A stretch of 34,616 bases of DNA from Kitasatospora sp. MBT63 (GTDB lineage: Bacteria > Actinomycetota > Actinomycetes > Streptomycetales > Streptomycetaceae): contig NZ_JAIZ01000270.1 of NCBI RefSeq assembly GCF_000710465.2, positions 34,620 to 69,235 on the forward strand, written 5' to 3'. The translations under genes were made by a program, and so were the position numbers. This document shows positions 15,886 through 23,122 of the stretch, one piece after another (position 1 is the first letter of the stretch; every line of letters starts with the position of its first letter). Below the pieces are notes generated by a model. It did no database searches and was not told the DNA's origin. It was given only the letters and a program-made list of their open reading frames with translations.

Positions 15886-15928
15886 CTGGGGGTCAAGGGG
15901 TCGCAGGTTCAAATCCTGTCGTCCCGAC
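15886..15928 (+). other. Attachment site: 3' half of tRNA-Pro(GGG), 43 bp
   Basis: The sequence matches a Streptomyces proline tRNA from its anticodon loop (anticodon GGG) to the end. The T-arm GCAGG-TTCAAAT-CCTGT (one G-T pair) and the acceptor strand CGTCCCG plus discriminator A are visible. No D-arm or 5' acceptor half precedes it, so this is a core-site remnant, not a gene. For a tRNA on the plus strand, a core lacking its 5' half marks the right end of an element lying to the left. The integrase on its other side means a second element starts here. Confidence 0.85.
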
Positions 15929-15938
15929 AGTGGTCAGA

Positions 15939-15967
15939 GGGCCGGAGACATGAGTCTCCGGCCCTTT
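15939..15967 (+). terminator. Intrinsic terminator after the tRNA-Pro core
   Basis: A perfect 11-bp stem GGGCCGGAGAC / GTCTCCGGCCC with loop ATGA is followed by TTT. It may have terminated the original tRNA and can now also terminate the convergent integrase transcript. Confidence 0.8.
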
Positions 15968-15997
15968 CGACATCCACGGCTGACATCAGCGCCTTGC

Positions 15998-17299
15998 TCA
16001 GCGCTTCACGAGCACCCCGGCCGCGGCTGGACCGTCGTCGTCCTCGCCGCCCTCCGACTCGTTATCGGCGGCCACGCCGAGCGCATCGTCCATCCGGTCC
16101 GCGGCCTCCCGCAGCGTCGACTGCATGACGTGCGCGTAGGTGTCCAGGGTCATGGTGATCGTGCTGTGTCCGAGCGTCTCCATGATGGTCCGGACGCCGA
16201 CCCCCTCGGCGAGCATCAGCGAGGCACAGGTGTGTCGCAGGTCGTGCACCCTGATCCGCCGGATGCCGGCCGAAGCGCAGAGCGCGGCGAGGCTGCGGTT
16301 CAGGTTCCGCGGGTCAAGCGCCGTGCCGGTCAGCGTGGTGAACACCAGGCCGTCAGGCTGGATGTCGAGCGGCTGCCACTCCAAGCCTGCCTCCGCGCGC
16401 TCCTGGAGCTGGTCCTCCCGTCGCCGTCGGAGCTGCGCGACGCAGGACGCCGGCAGTGCGATGGTCCGCAGGGAGCGTGCGGTCTTCGGGGTGCCGAACA
16501 CCAGGGTGCCCTTCACCCGCTGAAGGTTGCGACGCACCCTGAGCTGCCGGGCGTCGAGGTCGATGTCCGCCCAGGTCAACGCGAGCACCTCGCCCCGACG
16601 GAGGCCCGTCGAGACGAGCAGCAGCCAGAGAGGGTACAGCCGGTGGTCTCGCCCGGCGCGCAGGAGGAGACGGACCTCGGCGGCGTTGAGCGGCTGGACC
16701 TCCTTGTGCGGCACCGAGGGACGCTCGACCAGCCGCGCCACGTTTCGGGCGAGCAGTTCCTCACGCACGGCGTTCTGCAGCGAGGACCGGAGCACGGCGT
16801 GGGCGTACTGGACCGTGCGCGCCGACGGCTGCCGCTTGCAGCACTTTCCCACCGCGCAGCACTCACGCTTGTCAACGGCTCGGTTGTGGTCGACCCGGCG
16901 CAGGCAGCAGAGGCAGCCACTCCGGAAGTCCGAGAGGAAACGGCGCACGTCCGCCGGCGTCAGCCTGTTGAGCGGCTTCCGGCCGAGTGCGGGGACGATG
17001 TACACCCGCGTGATGGGCTCGTAGCTCGACATGGTCGAGGGCTTGTACCGCTCGGGTGCAACCGTCCCAAGCCAGTAGTCGAGGTACTTGTCGAGCGGCA
17101 TGTTGGATGTGACGGCCGGAATGCCCTGACGGGTCTTCTCCTGCATCTCCGTCAGCTTGTTTGCGACCTCGGCCCGGGTCTTGCCATAGACCCACTTTCG
17201 GGCGCGGGTGCCGTCCGGCTTGTACACGTATGCGGCGTCGGCGTACCGCCCGTCCTTGCGGCGGGTGATAGTGCCTTCGCCGTTGGCGCGCCTGGCCAC
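15998..17299 (-). CDS. int: Tyrosine site-specific integrase (433 aa)
   Basis: A tyrosine recombinase that inserts and, with Xis, excises the element at tRNA-Pro. After an N-terminal arm-binding region (GTITRRKDGRY) and a SAM-like core-binding domain, the catalytic domain shows Arg in STGLRRGEVLAL, H-D-L-R-H-T, L-G-H-S and the nucleophile Tyr in TLDTYAHV. An unusual cysteine cluster interrupts the core-binding domain (C-L-C-C, later E-C-C and K-C-C), probably a zinc-binding insert. The GTG start at 17,299 overlaps the xis stop (TAGTG), so the two are co-translated. Its 3' end lies 70 bp from the attachment core, the standard pSAM2-type layout. Confidence 0.95.
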   Translation of the reverse strand: MARRANGEGTITRRKDGRYADAAYVYKPDGTRARKWVYGKTRAEVANKLTEMQEKTRQGIPAVTSNMPLDKYLDYWLGTVAPERYKPSTMSSYEPITRVYIVPALGRKPLNRLTPADVRRFLSDFRSGCLCCLRRVDHNRAVDKRECCAVGKCCKRQPSARTVQYAHAVLRSSLQNAVREELLARNVARLVERPSVPHKEVQPLNAAEVRLLLRAGRDHRLYPLWLLLVSTGLRRGEVLALTWADIDLDARQLRVRRNLQRVKGTLVFGTPKTARSLRTIALPASCVAQLRRRREDQLQERAEAGLEWQPLDIQPDGLVFTTLTGTALDPRNLNRSLAALCASAGIRRIRVHDLRHTCASLMLAEGVGVRTIMETLGHSTITMTLDTYAHVMQSTLREAADRMDDALGVAADNESEGGEDDDGPAAAGVLVKR

Positions 17300-17487
17300 T
17301 AGTAGTTCTCCTCAACTCGCTTGCGCATGTAGGCGGTCACATCGGCGGTGTCGAAGCGCCGCAAGCGACCGATGGTGAAGCTCGGAAGTTCCCTGGAGCG
17401 CAGGAGGTCGTAGACCTTGCTGCGGCTGAGTCGGAGGGCAGCCATGACCTCTTTCACGGTCATGGCCTCGGGTACGGCGGATGTCAT
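17299..17487 (-). CDS. xis: Excisionase / MerR-like HTH protein (62 aa)
   Basis: A small winged-helix protein of the excisionase family: AMTVKEVMAALRLSRSKVYDLLRS is the helix-turn-helix, SFTIGRLRRFDTADVTAYM the wing and final helix. It bends DNA at the attachment site so that Int favours excision. ATG 17,487 has AGGAGG eight bases upstream; an upstream in-frame start would add a proline/arginine-rich stretch and is less likely. The stop overlaps the int start, giving a fixed xis-int ratio. Confidence 0.93.
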   Translation of the reverse strand: MTSAVPEAMTVKEVMAALRLSRSKVYDLLRSRELPSFTIGRLRRFDTADVTAYMRKRVEENY

Positions 17488-17534
17488 TGAGCGGTCCTCC
17501 TGAAGCGGTCGCCCGGGCGGTATTCCTCTGAGGT

Positions 17535-17776
17535 CCGCTACCGCCGCCACTCCGCTACCGCGCAGGTCGGAGGGGGTGCGGTGGTAGCGGATGGGGTAGC
17601 GGTAGCGGATTGGCGAGGTCAGCCGACGGTGATGAGGCCGTGATCCGCGGCGGCCGGGTCGGGCGGGTTTTCATCCGCTACCGCTACCGGTTCCGCTACC
17701 GGGAAGAGGGCCCTGACCTGCGCGGTAGCGGGAGTAGCGGGAGTAGCGGGAGTAGCGGGAGTAGCGGTGGTAGCGG
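17535..17776. repeat. GGTAGCGG iteron-like array, candidate replication origin
   Basis: About fourteen copies of CCGCTAC or its complement GTAGCGG lie in 240 bp. They straddle the xis-helicase spacer (17,535, 17,552, 17,583, 17,595, 17,601) and run into the helicase gene 3' end (17,675, 17,681, 17,693, then 17,724-17,776 with 9-bp GGAGTAGCG units). In the gene they encode a Pro-Ala-Thr repeat tail. Repeats in both strands beside rep genes suggest initiator binding sites. Confidence 0.55.
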
Positions 17777-18905
17777 GGGTTTCGGGGATGGGCGGGCAGT
17801 AGCGCGTCCAGGCGTCGTTGAGGTCGGCGGCGTAGTAGCCCTTGGCGACGGCAGTGCCGATCTTGATGTTGCGGGGCCTGATGCGCTCGTTGGCGGCGGT
17901 GACGTACTCGCCGAGCATCTTGGAGAGGCTGCGGGTGTTCAGGGGGCGCCCGTCGAGGTCGACCCACGGGGCGTCGTCCATGCCGGTGAGGCGTTCGATG
18001 ATGACGGCGCTGGTGAGCCGTTCGGCGCCGTTGAAGATCTCGCGCAGGTCGGCGAGGAGGCGGATGCCGACGGAGCCCTTGTCGTTGGCCTTGGCGGCGT
18101 TGACGAGTTCGAGGCAGGCGACGCGGGCGCGGGCAGGCCAGTGGCCGCCGGCGGCGTCGGCGACGGCGAGCAGCGGCTCCCAGACGTCGGCGGACCGGTC
18201 GGCGACGCCGTCGGGCATCTCGGGGAAGGCGCCCTCGATCCGTTCGCGGATGGTGTCGGCCCATGCGGCGAGGCGGTCGCGTAGGGCGTGGCCCTCGGGT
18301 TCGTTGGTGCGCTGCCGGAACTGCTCGACCGTCTCGTTGGGGGCGCGGCGGCGCATCCGGATGATGACGGCGCGGCTCATGATGGTGTCGGGCAGGTCGC
18401 CGAGGCCGCCCATGGCGAGGGCGGCGTAGACGGGGAACTTCTGCACCACGTGGTTCTCACCGTCGCGGACGGTCCGGAAGATGCCGCCGGTGCGGCGGTA
18501 GCCGGCGTTGATCAGACCACGCAGTTCCTCGTTGCCGCTGGCGGCGGCGCCGAAGACGGTGTCGATCTCGTCGAACAGCACGGTCGGGCGGGTGTCGCCG
18601 TCGGAGACGGACCGGAACAGCGCCGAGGGGCTGATGTCCACGGTGACGATCGGCCTGGGGACCAGGGTCTCCACGATCTCCAAGGCGCGGGTCTTTCCGC
18701 TGGCGGGCTCCGGGGAGAGGAACGCCAACCTGGGGGTGGCCTCGAAGCAGTCCATGAGGTGCGCGTGGGCGTCCCACAGGACGACGGCGACGTAGGCGGC
18801 CTCGCTGGGGAAGACGTTGAAGCGCCGGTGGTGGGCCTCGACCGCGTCGAGGAGGGCGGCGCCGTCCTCCGGCGTGGTGGTGTGGGGCGGGGTGGGATCG
18901 GTCAT
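17619..18905 (-). CDS. DUF3631 replication helicase/ATPase (428 aa)
   Basis: A P-loop ATPase: Walker A S-P-E-P-A-S-G-K-T at residues 64-72 and Walker B T-V-L-F-D-E-I-D at about 108-115, followed by a sensor-like R-A-V-I-I-R-M-R-R-R region typical of DUF3631. In AICEs this protein is paired with a primase-polymerase to replicate the excised circle. Here the primase-polymerase lies directly upstream, so the two are a split form of RepAM-like proteins. The C-terminus ends in a P-A-T repeat encoded by the GTAGCGG array. ATG 18,905 is the first plausible start, with CAGGAGAC upstream. Confidence 0.9.
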   Translation of the reverse strand: MTDPTPPHTTTPEDGAALLDAVEAHHRRFNVFPSEAAYVAVVLWDAHAHLMDCFEATPRLAFLSPEPASGKTRALEIVETLVPRPIVTVDISPSALFRSVSDGDTRPTVLFDEIDTVFGAAASGNEELRGLINAGYRRTGGIFRTVRDGENHVVQKFPVYAALAMGGLGDLPDTIMSRAVIIRMRRRAPNETVEQFRQRTNEPEGHALRDRLAAWADTIRERIEGAFPEMPDGVADRSADVWEPLLAVADAAGGHWPARARVACLELVNAAKANDKGSVGIRLLADLREIFNGAERLTSAVIIERLTGMDDAPWVDLDGRPLNTRSLSKMLGEYVTAANERIRPRNIKIGTAVAKGYYAADLNDAWTRYCPPIPETPATTATPATPATPATPATAQVRALFPVAEPVAVADENPPDPAAADHGLITVG

Positions 18906-18939
18906 GCTGGGGTCTCCTGGTTCCGTGAGGGACTCGGGT

Positions 18940-18984
18940 CCGGGGCGGCCGTCGGTCTTTGGCGAGATGGGACGGCCGCCCCGG
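18940..18984 (-). terminator. Hairpin between primase-polymerase and helicase genes
   Basis: A perfect 14-bp stem (18,940-18,953 with 18,971-18,984) fills the 84-bp gap between two genes that should act together. It more likely sets their expression ratio or mRNA processing than stops transcription fully. Confidence 0.5.
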
Positions 18985-18989
18985 GGCGC

Positions 18990-19871
18990 TCAGTTGGCCG
19001 CGCCGGCGGTGGTGAAGCCGTTGGTGACGGCGCGGGCGGCGTACTCGGGCGGGACACCGACAGAGGCAGCGGCGTCGATCAGCTCCTGTGCGATGGCGTC
19101 CAGGCCGCAGGGACCGGGGCACTGGTGGTGCTGGGCGGCGAGGAAACGGGCGACGCCGAAGGCCTGTGAGCCGGCACCGCTCTCCGGGTGCTCCATGATC
19201 TTGCCGACACCGCGGTCCAGGCCGGTACGGACGTACCGCTCGGTGTGACGGCACCCGGCGGCCACCGACCGGCTCCAGCCCGGGGTAGGTGAGGAAGAGG
19301 CCACCCCGCCCCGGGTCGGCGGCGGGGTGGCCTCTTCTCCCCGATCGGCCAGGGCCCGGACGACGTCGGGCAGGGGGACCATCGCCCCCGCCCCTGGACC
19401 GAGCCAGCGGGCGTACGCCGCGTGGGACTTGATGTCGACGCCGGGGCGGACGGAGTTGGCGGAGCGCATGGCGCCGAGGTAGATCCAGTGCTCTCCGCGG
19501 GTGGTGGGGACCGTGCGGGTGGGCGGCAGGTTCTCGCGGGCCCAGGCGACGGCGACGGCGGTGTCGAGGTCGAGGACGGTCAGCCCGGCCCCAGCCGGGT
19601 GGTAGGCCACGGCTGTGGCCTCCCGCCAAGCCGTCGCCCATGCGGCGCTGAGGAGGACGGCGGGGTCGGCGGTGGCGGCGGCCCAGGCGTGGCACGGGTA
19701 CGGGCAGGCACAGGGGCCAGCAGCCTTCATGTTCGGCCTGTCCCCGCAGGCACTGTCCCGGCAGGCCGGGCAGTTGCCGACGGGCAGCTTGCCCTCCCGC
19801 AGCATCAGGACGGGGACGCCGGCGCGGGCCAGCGCGAGAGCGTCGTTGAGCAGGTGGTTTCGCGTGGTCAT
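18990..19871 (-). CDS. Bifunctional primase-polymerase (prim-pol) (293 aa)
   Basis: A Prim-Pol type replicase of the archaeo-eukaryotic primase fold, used by AICEs to prime and extend DNA. An N-terminal helix LLNDALALARAGVPVLMLREGK is followed by a small cysteine cluster (NCPACRDSAC, then C-A-C-P-Y-P-C-H). The catalytic aspartates are in LTVLDLDT, and a GEHWIYLG / PGVDIKSH region follows. A linker encoding a perfect DNA hairpin precedes a C-terminal helical domain. ATG 19,871 has GAAGGA five bases upstream. It lies 84 bp before the helicase gene, giving a replication pair. Confidence 0.88.
   Translation of the reverse strand: MTTRNHLLNDALALARAGVPVLMLREGKLPVGNCPACRDSACGDRPNMKAAGPCACPYPCHAWAAATADPAVLLSAAWATAWREATAVAYHPAGAGLTVLDLDTAVAVAWARENLPPTRTVPTTRGEHWIYLGAMRSANSVRPGVDIKSHAAYARWLGPGAGAMVPLPDVVRALADRGEEATPPPTRGGVASSSPTPGWSRSVAAGCRHTERYVRTGLDRGVGKIMEHPESGAGSQAFGVARFLAAQHHQCPGPCGLDAIAQELIDAAASVGVPPEYAARAVTNGFTTAGAAN
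19294..19337. repeat. 17-bp perfect inverted repeat inside the prim-pol gene
   Basis: GAAGAGGCCACCCCGCC at 19,294-19,310 faces its exact complement at 19,321-19,337 with a 10-bp loop. It lies in frame in the linker between the catalytic and C-terminal domains and looks like a terminator or an inserted palindrome. Confidence 0.6.
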
Positions 19872-19929
19872 CGGGGTCCTTCCGGACCGCAGCCCCTTCC
19901 GGCACCCCGGTGGGGGCTTCGGTCGGGGC

Positions 19930-20277
19930 TCAGATGGCGAACAGGGCGTCCGTCTGGGGCGGTTCGGTGCGTGCCTGCCGCCGGGCGGCGTTGCGCGTGG
20001 CGTCGTGGCAGCTCGGGCACCAGGCGGCGAGTCGCTCGGTGGGAAGGGCGGCGGCCTTGTGCGGGGGCAGGAGCATGTCGGCTGGGTCGGTAGGTGCGGC
20101 GACCAGGTGGACCATGCCGCCGTGTCTGCCGGCCCACCCGCCGTGGGTGCGGTCGCACCGACCACCGGACTTGGCGTGGGTGCTTCCGCAGGCCCCGCTG
20201 CACTGGCAGCGCCCTCCGGCGGCGGTGGTGACGGTCTGCCAGAGGGCCGCGCAGGCCAGCGGCGGGCGGGCGCTCAT
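19930..20277 (-). CDS. HNH-like zinc protein (115 aa)
   Basis: ATG 20,277 overlaps the methyltransferase stop (ATGA). The protein has C-Q-C-S-G-A-C-G near residue 24, an H-rich middle, and W-C-P-S-C-H-D-A near residue 85, an arrangement of two zinc-binding ends around a short loop as in small HNH-type nucleases of Streptomyces elements. I do not see a complete classical HNH triad, so nuclease activity is uncertain. Coupling to a DNA methyltransferase and to the replication genes suggests a DNA-processing role. Confidence 0.65.
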   Translation of the reverse strand: MSARPPLACAALWQTVTTAAGGRCQCSGACGSTHAKSGGRCDRTHGGWAGRHGGMVHLVAAPTDPADMLLPPHKAAALPTERLAAWCPSCHDATRNAARRQARTEPPQTDALFAI

Positions 20278-20951
20278 GCGACCACCTGCCCGGCGCCGAG
20301 GTGCTGGGCGGCGTGGCGTCCGATCAGCTCGGTGTAGGCGGGCGGGACGGCCTGACGGGCCTCCTTGGCGCTCATCCAGGTGCAGCCCATCGCGTCGGCG
20401 TAGGCCCGTTCCTCCTTGTGCTCGAACGAGAGAAGGGAGGCGGGGTGCCAGCACGGCGGGAGCAGGTCTCCGCAGGGCCCCCAGGACGTCTCGAAGAGGC
20501 GGTGCCGGCGGACCCGGAGGCCGAACTGGGAGCCGCAGAGCACGTAGTCGGGGCGGAGCGGGGCCTCGGGCAGGTTCTCGATCACGTACGGGCGGCCGGT
20601 GGCCTGCATGACCTTGCGGCCGGGGGTGAGCAGGTCGGGGTGGTCGGCGCGGTTGCCGCGCCAGGCGGTGACCCGGGCGAAGTGCTGGCACGGCCAGGAC
20701 CCGTGGATGAGGTCGAACTCGGGGCCGTGGTCGGCGACGAAGTCGAGCGCGTCGCCCTGCACGAACGTGAACGGGTAGCTCGGCATCGGCTCCTTGTCGA
20801 CGCCGACGACGTCGAACCCGGCGAGGTGGTAGCCCATCGAGAGGCCGCCGGCGCCGCAGCACGCGTCCAGCACCCGCAGCCCGTTCCACGGGCGCTCGGG
20901 CAGCCACACTGCGGGGGGCCGGGCTCCCGCCAGCCAGCTGCGGGGGCTCAC
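20274..20951 (-). CDS. Short C5-cytosine DNA methyltransferase-like protein (225 aa)
   Basis: Key motifs of cytosine-5 methyltransferases are present: motif I VLDACCGAGGLSMGYHLAGF with V-G-V-D after it, motif IV S-W-P-C-Q-H-F with the catalytic Cys in P-C-Q, motif VI E-N-L, motif VIII R-x-R-R-H-R-L-F, and a C-terminal A-V-P-P-A-Y-x-E-L-I-G like motif X. At 225 aa it has almost no room for a target-recognition domain, as in orphan phage-type enzymes. The GTG at 20,951 overlaps the preceding stop (GTGA) behind GGAG; another GTG is four codons upstream. It may protect the element from host restriction or mark it; no cognate endonuclease is obvious, apart from the adjoining HNH-like protein. Confidence 0.85.
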   Translation of the reverse strand: MSPRSWLAGARPPAVWLPERPWNGLRVLDACCGAGGLSMGYHLAGFDVVGVDKEPMPSYPFTFVQGDALDFVADHGPEFDLIHGSWPCQHFARVTAWRGNRADHPDLLTPGRKVMQATGRPYVIENLPEAPLRPDYVLCGSQFGLRVRRHRLFETSWGPCGDLLPPCWHPASLLSFEHKEERAYADAMGCTWMSAKEARQAVPPAYTELIGRHAAQHLGAGQVVA

Positions 20952-21541
20952 CGGATGCTCCACGCGAGCAGGTCACCGAGCAGGGGCGCGTGGGTGTTGG
21001 CGTGGTCCACCAGGGCGTTGACGGCGCGCTTCGCCGTCCAGGTCATCTCCTCGCCCGGCACGGCGGTGGTCGGGGCGACCAGCACCGCGGCGGGTACGGG
21101 AATGAGGACGGTGGCGGTGATCAGGAGCGCGGTCCGGTCGGTGCGCTCCGGCTCGACCAGCGCGATGAAGCCGTCACCGGCTGCCCAGGGGTCGGCCTGC
21201 CAGTCACCGACGATCGTGGCGGGCCACTCGGCCAAGGCGCGGTGTCGCAGGGGGACGTCGACCCGCAGAGCCAGGTCGTCGCCGTCCTCGCCGGCGGACA
21301 CGAGGGCGAGGGCGTGGAGGTCGGGGCGGATCCGCACGTAGCCGGGGGACATGACCGGGCTCGTGGCGATCTGCCAGGTGAAGAACGCGAACTCCTTGGC
21401 GGTGAGCGGCTCGCTCTCGTCGTGGAGGAGCCCGGGGTTGTGGGCGAGGTACGCGCCGAAGCGGGAGAAGCCGTCGGAGGCGTTCTCCCGGTCGGCCCTG
21501 TCGTCGGTGAGGGCGAGCGTGCGGGTGCTGAACTCGGGCAT
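20948..21541 (-). CDS. Hypothetical 197-aa protein
   Basis: ATG 21,541 has AGGAC upstream. This is a soluble, slightly acidic alpha/beta protein with no membrane segment or clear motif; the middle (WPATIVGDWQADPWAAGDGFIALVEPE, given here only in part as DGFIALVEPE) and two hydrophobic strands (TALLITATVLIPVPAAVLV) suggest a folded domain. It is translationally coupled to the methyltransferase and separated from ssb by a terminator. I do not recognise the family. Confidence 0.75.
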   Translation of the reverse strand: MPEFSTRTLALTDDRADRENASDGFSRFGAYLAHNPGLLHDESEPLTAKEFAFFTWQIATSPVMSPGYVRIRPDLHALALVSAGEDGDDLALRVDVPLRHRALAEWPATIVGDWQADPWAAGDGFIALVEPERTDRTALLITATVLIPVPAAVLVAPTTAVPGEEMTWTAKRAVNALVDHANTHAPLLGDLLAWSIR

Positions 21542-21578
21542 GCTGGTGTCCTGGTTCGTCTCGTACGGACTGGATTGG

Positions 21579-21628
21579 GCCCCGCAGCAGCCGTCCCATC
21601 TGCCAGGATTCGGCGGCTGCTGCGGGGC
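21579..21628 (-). terminator. Terminator between ssb and the 197-aa gene
   Basis: A perfect 15-bp stem (21,579-21,593 with 21,614-21,628, 20-nt loop) lies between the ssb stop and the start of the next minus-strand gene. It probably separates the ssb transcript from the methyltransferase-replication operon. Confidence 0.65.
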
Positions 21629-21659
21629 TTTCGTGCTGATCGGGCCGGGGAAGTTCTCG

Positions 21660-22130
21660 TTAGAACGGGGGCTCGTCGCCGGAGCGCGGCCCGGCCGCTG
21701 CGGGGGCGTGTGCGGCGCTCGCCCACGGGTCGTCGGTGGGCGCGGCCCCGCTGCCGTTGGTGCGCTGGGTCTTGGTGACCTTCGCGGTGGCGAACTTGAT
21801 GCTCGGGCCGATGTCGTCGAGGTCGAGGCCGAGCATGGAGCGGTTCTCGCCCTCGGGGGTCTGCCAGTTGTGCTGGACGAGTCGGCCGGTGGCGACCACG
21901 CGCATGCCCTTGGTGAGGGAGTCGGCGGCGTGCTCGGCGATCTCGCGCCAGGCGGTGGTGCGCAGGAACAGCGCGGTGCCGTCCTTCCACTGGCCGGTGG
22001 TCTTGTCGTAGGTGCGCGGGGTGGACGCGATGGTGAAGCGGGCCATGGCTACGCCCTGCGGGGTGAAGCGGAGTTCGGGGTCGTCGGTCAGGTTGCCGAC
22101 GACGGTGATCGGGGTCTCTCCCACGGACAC
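21660..22130 (-). CDS. ssb: Single-stranded DNA-binding protein (156 aa)
   Basis: The OB fold of bacterial SSB is clear: ITVVGNLTDDPELRFTPQG, then ARFTIASTPRTYD, FLRTTAWREIAEHAADSL, KGMRVVATGRLVQHNW. A Pro/Ala/Gly linker ends in the acidic tip D-E-P-P-F used to recruit replication and repair partners. GTG 22,130 is chosen because GGAGG lies five bases before it; GTG 22,124 is possible. It should protect single-stranded intermediates during element replication. The same start is seen at the left edge of the window for element A. Confidence 0.95.
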   Translation of the reverse strand: MSVGETPITVVGNLTDDPELRFTPQGVAMARFTIASTPRTYDKTTGQWKDGTALFLRTTAWREIAEHAADSLTKGMRVVATGRLVQHNWQTPEGENRSMLGLDLDDIGPSIKFATAKVTKTQRTNGSGAAPTDDPWASAAHAPAAAGPRSGDEPPF

Positions 22131-22183
22131 GGGGGCCTCCAAAGGCGCTTCGGGTGTCGGGAGCGGGCTGTCCGTCCCCCGCG

Positions 22184-22220
22184 CCGCCCACCAGCCGCCG
22201 TGGGGGCGGGTGTTGGGCGG
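22184..22220 (-). terminator. Hairpin at the end of the element B transfer operon
   Basis: A stem of 22,184-22,199 with 22,205-22,220 (two mismatches) lies between the last transfer-operon gene and ssb. Its right arm is identical to that at 92-107 in element A. Confidence 0.65.
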
Positions 22221-22243
22221 CACGCCGGTCGGCACAGGCCGGG

Positions 22244-22669
22244 TCAGCGGTTGCGGTTGGTGACGTTGACGGAGAGGTTCACGGCCCCGCCCCGGCCGCC
22301 CCCGCCGCTGCCGCTGGTGTTCTTGAGCAGCCAGATCAGTGCGAGGACGGCGGCGAGCAGGCCGATGCCGGTGGCTGCGGCGGCGATGGCCTGGAACAGG
22401 AAGCCGAGGCCGATCCCGGCGGCGCCGGTGCCGATCCCGCCGGCGAGCAGGCGGGCGGGCCACACGTCGCGGCCGGGCTCGGCGGCCTGGGCGGGCAGGT
22501 AGACCGAGGTCGGGTCGATCGCGTGGAGGGGCACGGCTTGGTGGTTGGGCTGAGGGACGGGCCGGTACAGGGTGAGTGGGGCGGTCTGGGGCGGTGCGGC
22601 GTAGAGGGGTTGGCCGTCGGCGATGTAGAGCACCGCCGCGGTGGGTGGCGTGTACGGGTGCTGGTCCAT
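22244..22669 (-). CDS. Membrane protein with proline-rich N-terminus (141 aa)
   Basis: ATG 22,669 follows GAAGGAGA. A Pro/Gln/Ala-rich N-terminal half (about 1-70) is followed by two adjoining hydrophobic helices (about 75-120, including GIGLLAAVLALIWLLKN) and a Gly/Ser-rich C-terminus ending N-V-T-N-R-N-R. It is the last gene before the operon-end hairpin, the slot held by the unrelated DUF6197-like gene in element A. It resembles Spd-type accessory proteins in topology only. Confidence 0.75.
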   Translation of the reverse strand: MDQHPYTPPTAAVLYIADGQPLYAAPPQTAPLTLYRPVPQPNHQAVPLHAIDPTSVYLPAQAAEPGRDVWPARLLAGGIGTGAAGIGLGFLFQAIAAAATGIGLLAAVLALIWLLKNTSGSGGGGRGGAVNLSVNVTNRNR

Positions 22670-22689
22670 GGCGGTGCTCTCCTTCGAAG

Positions 22690-22839
22690 TCAGTGCTGGG
22701 CGATCAGGTGGGTGGCGACGGCGAGGGTGCCGAGCAGGACGGCGACGATCAGCCAGCGGGCGGCGGGGGTGAGGGTTCGCCAGGTGCCGATTAGGGCGAC
22801 GGCGATGCCAGTGGCTGCGGCGAGCAGAAGCGGGATCAC
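22690..22839 (-). CDS. Tiny two-helix membrane protein (49 aa)
   Basis: A frame too short for most gene callers: GTG 22,839 lies seven bases after GGAGA, and the product VIPLLLAAATGIAVALIGTW has one membrane helix, a short loop TPAARW, a second helix (LIVAVLLGTLAVATHLI) and the end AQH. It sits between the 62-aa and 141-aa genes with spacings of 18 and 20 bp, on the same strand. Likely a transfer or spread accessory. Confidence 0.75.
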   Translation of the reverse strand: MIPLLLAAATGIAVALIGTWRTLTPAARWLIVAVLLGTLAVATHLIAQH

Positions 22840-22857
22840 GGCGGTATCTCCGGTCGG

Positions 22858-23046
22858 TCAGTGGTGGGTGATGAGGCCGGCTATCGCGGTGAGGAAGGTG
22901 TTGACGGGGCCGGCGATGCCGGTGGAGGCGAGGGTGAAGCCGGACAACCACAGCACCGCCGCGGTCGGCAGGGAGACCCTGCGCCCGCGAATCAGCACGG
23001 CGCTGAGGATGGCCAACAGGACGGTCAGGCTGATGGAGACGATCAC
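22858..23046 (-). CDS. Small two-helix membrane protein (62 aa)
   Basis: GTG 23,046 follows GAAAGGGG. Two hydrophobic helices (residues 3-18 and 27-43) are joined by the basic loop RGRR, and the C-terminal part carries L-A-S-T-G-I-A-G-P-V-N. It is the paralogue of the 63-aa protein at 929-1,120 in element A; both follow the repeat region behind traB. Function unknown. Confidence 0.78.
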   Translation of the reverse strand: MIVSISLTVLLAILSAVLIRGRRVSLPTAAVLWLSGFTLASTGIAGPVNTFLTAIAGLITHH

Positions 23047-23122
23047 GGTTCTGGCCCCTTTCCGGGCGGCGGTTCGGGGTGCGGGAAGCCCCGCCCGGAG
23101 GGCGTCCGGGCGGGGCGTGGCG

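Noticed and set aside
15785..17302. 505-codon open frame opposite the integrase
   Set aside because: Crosses the tRNA core and terminator and is antisense to a well-supported integrase.
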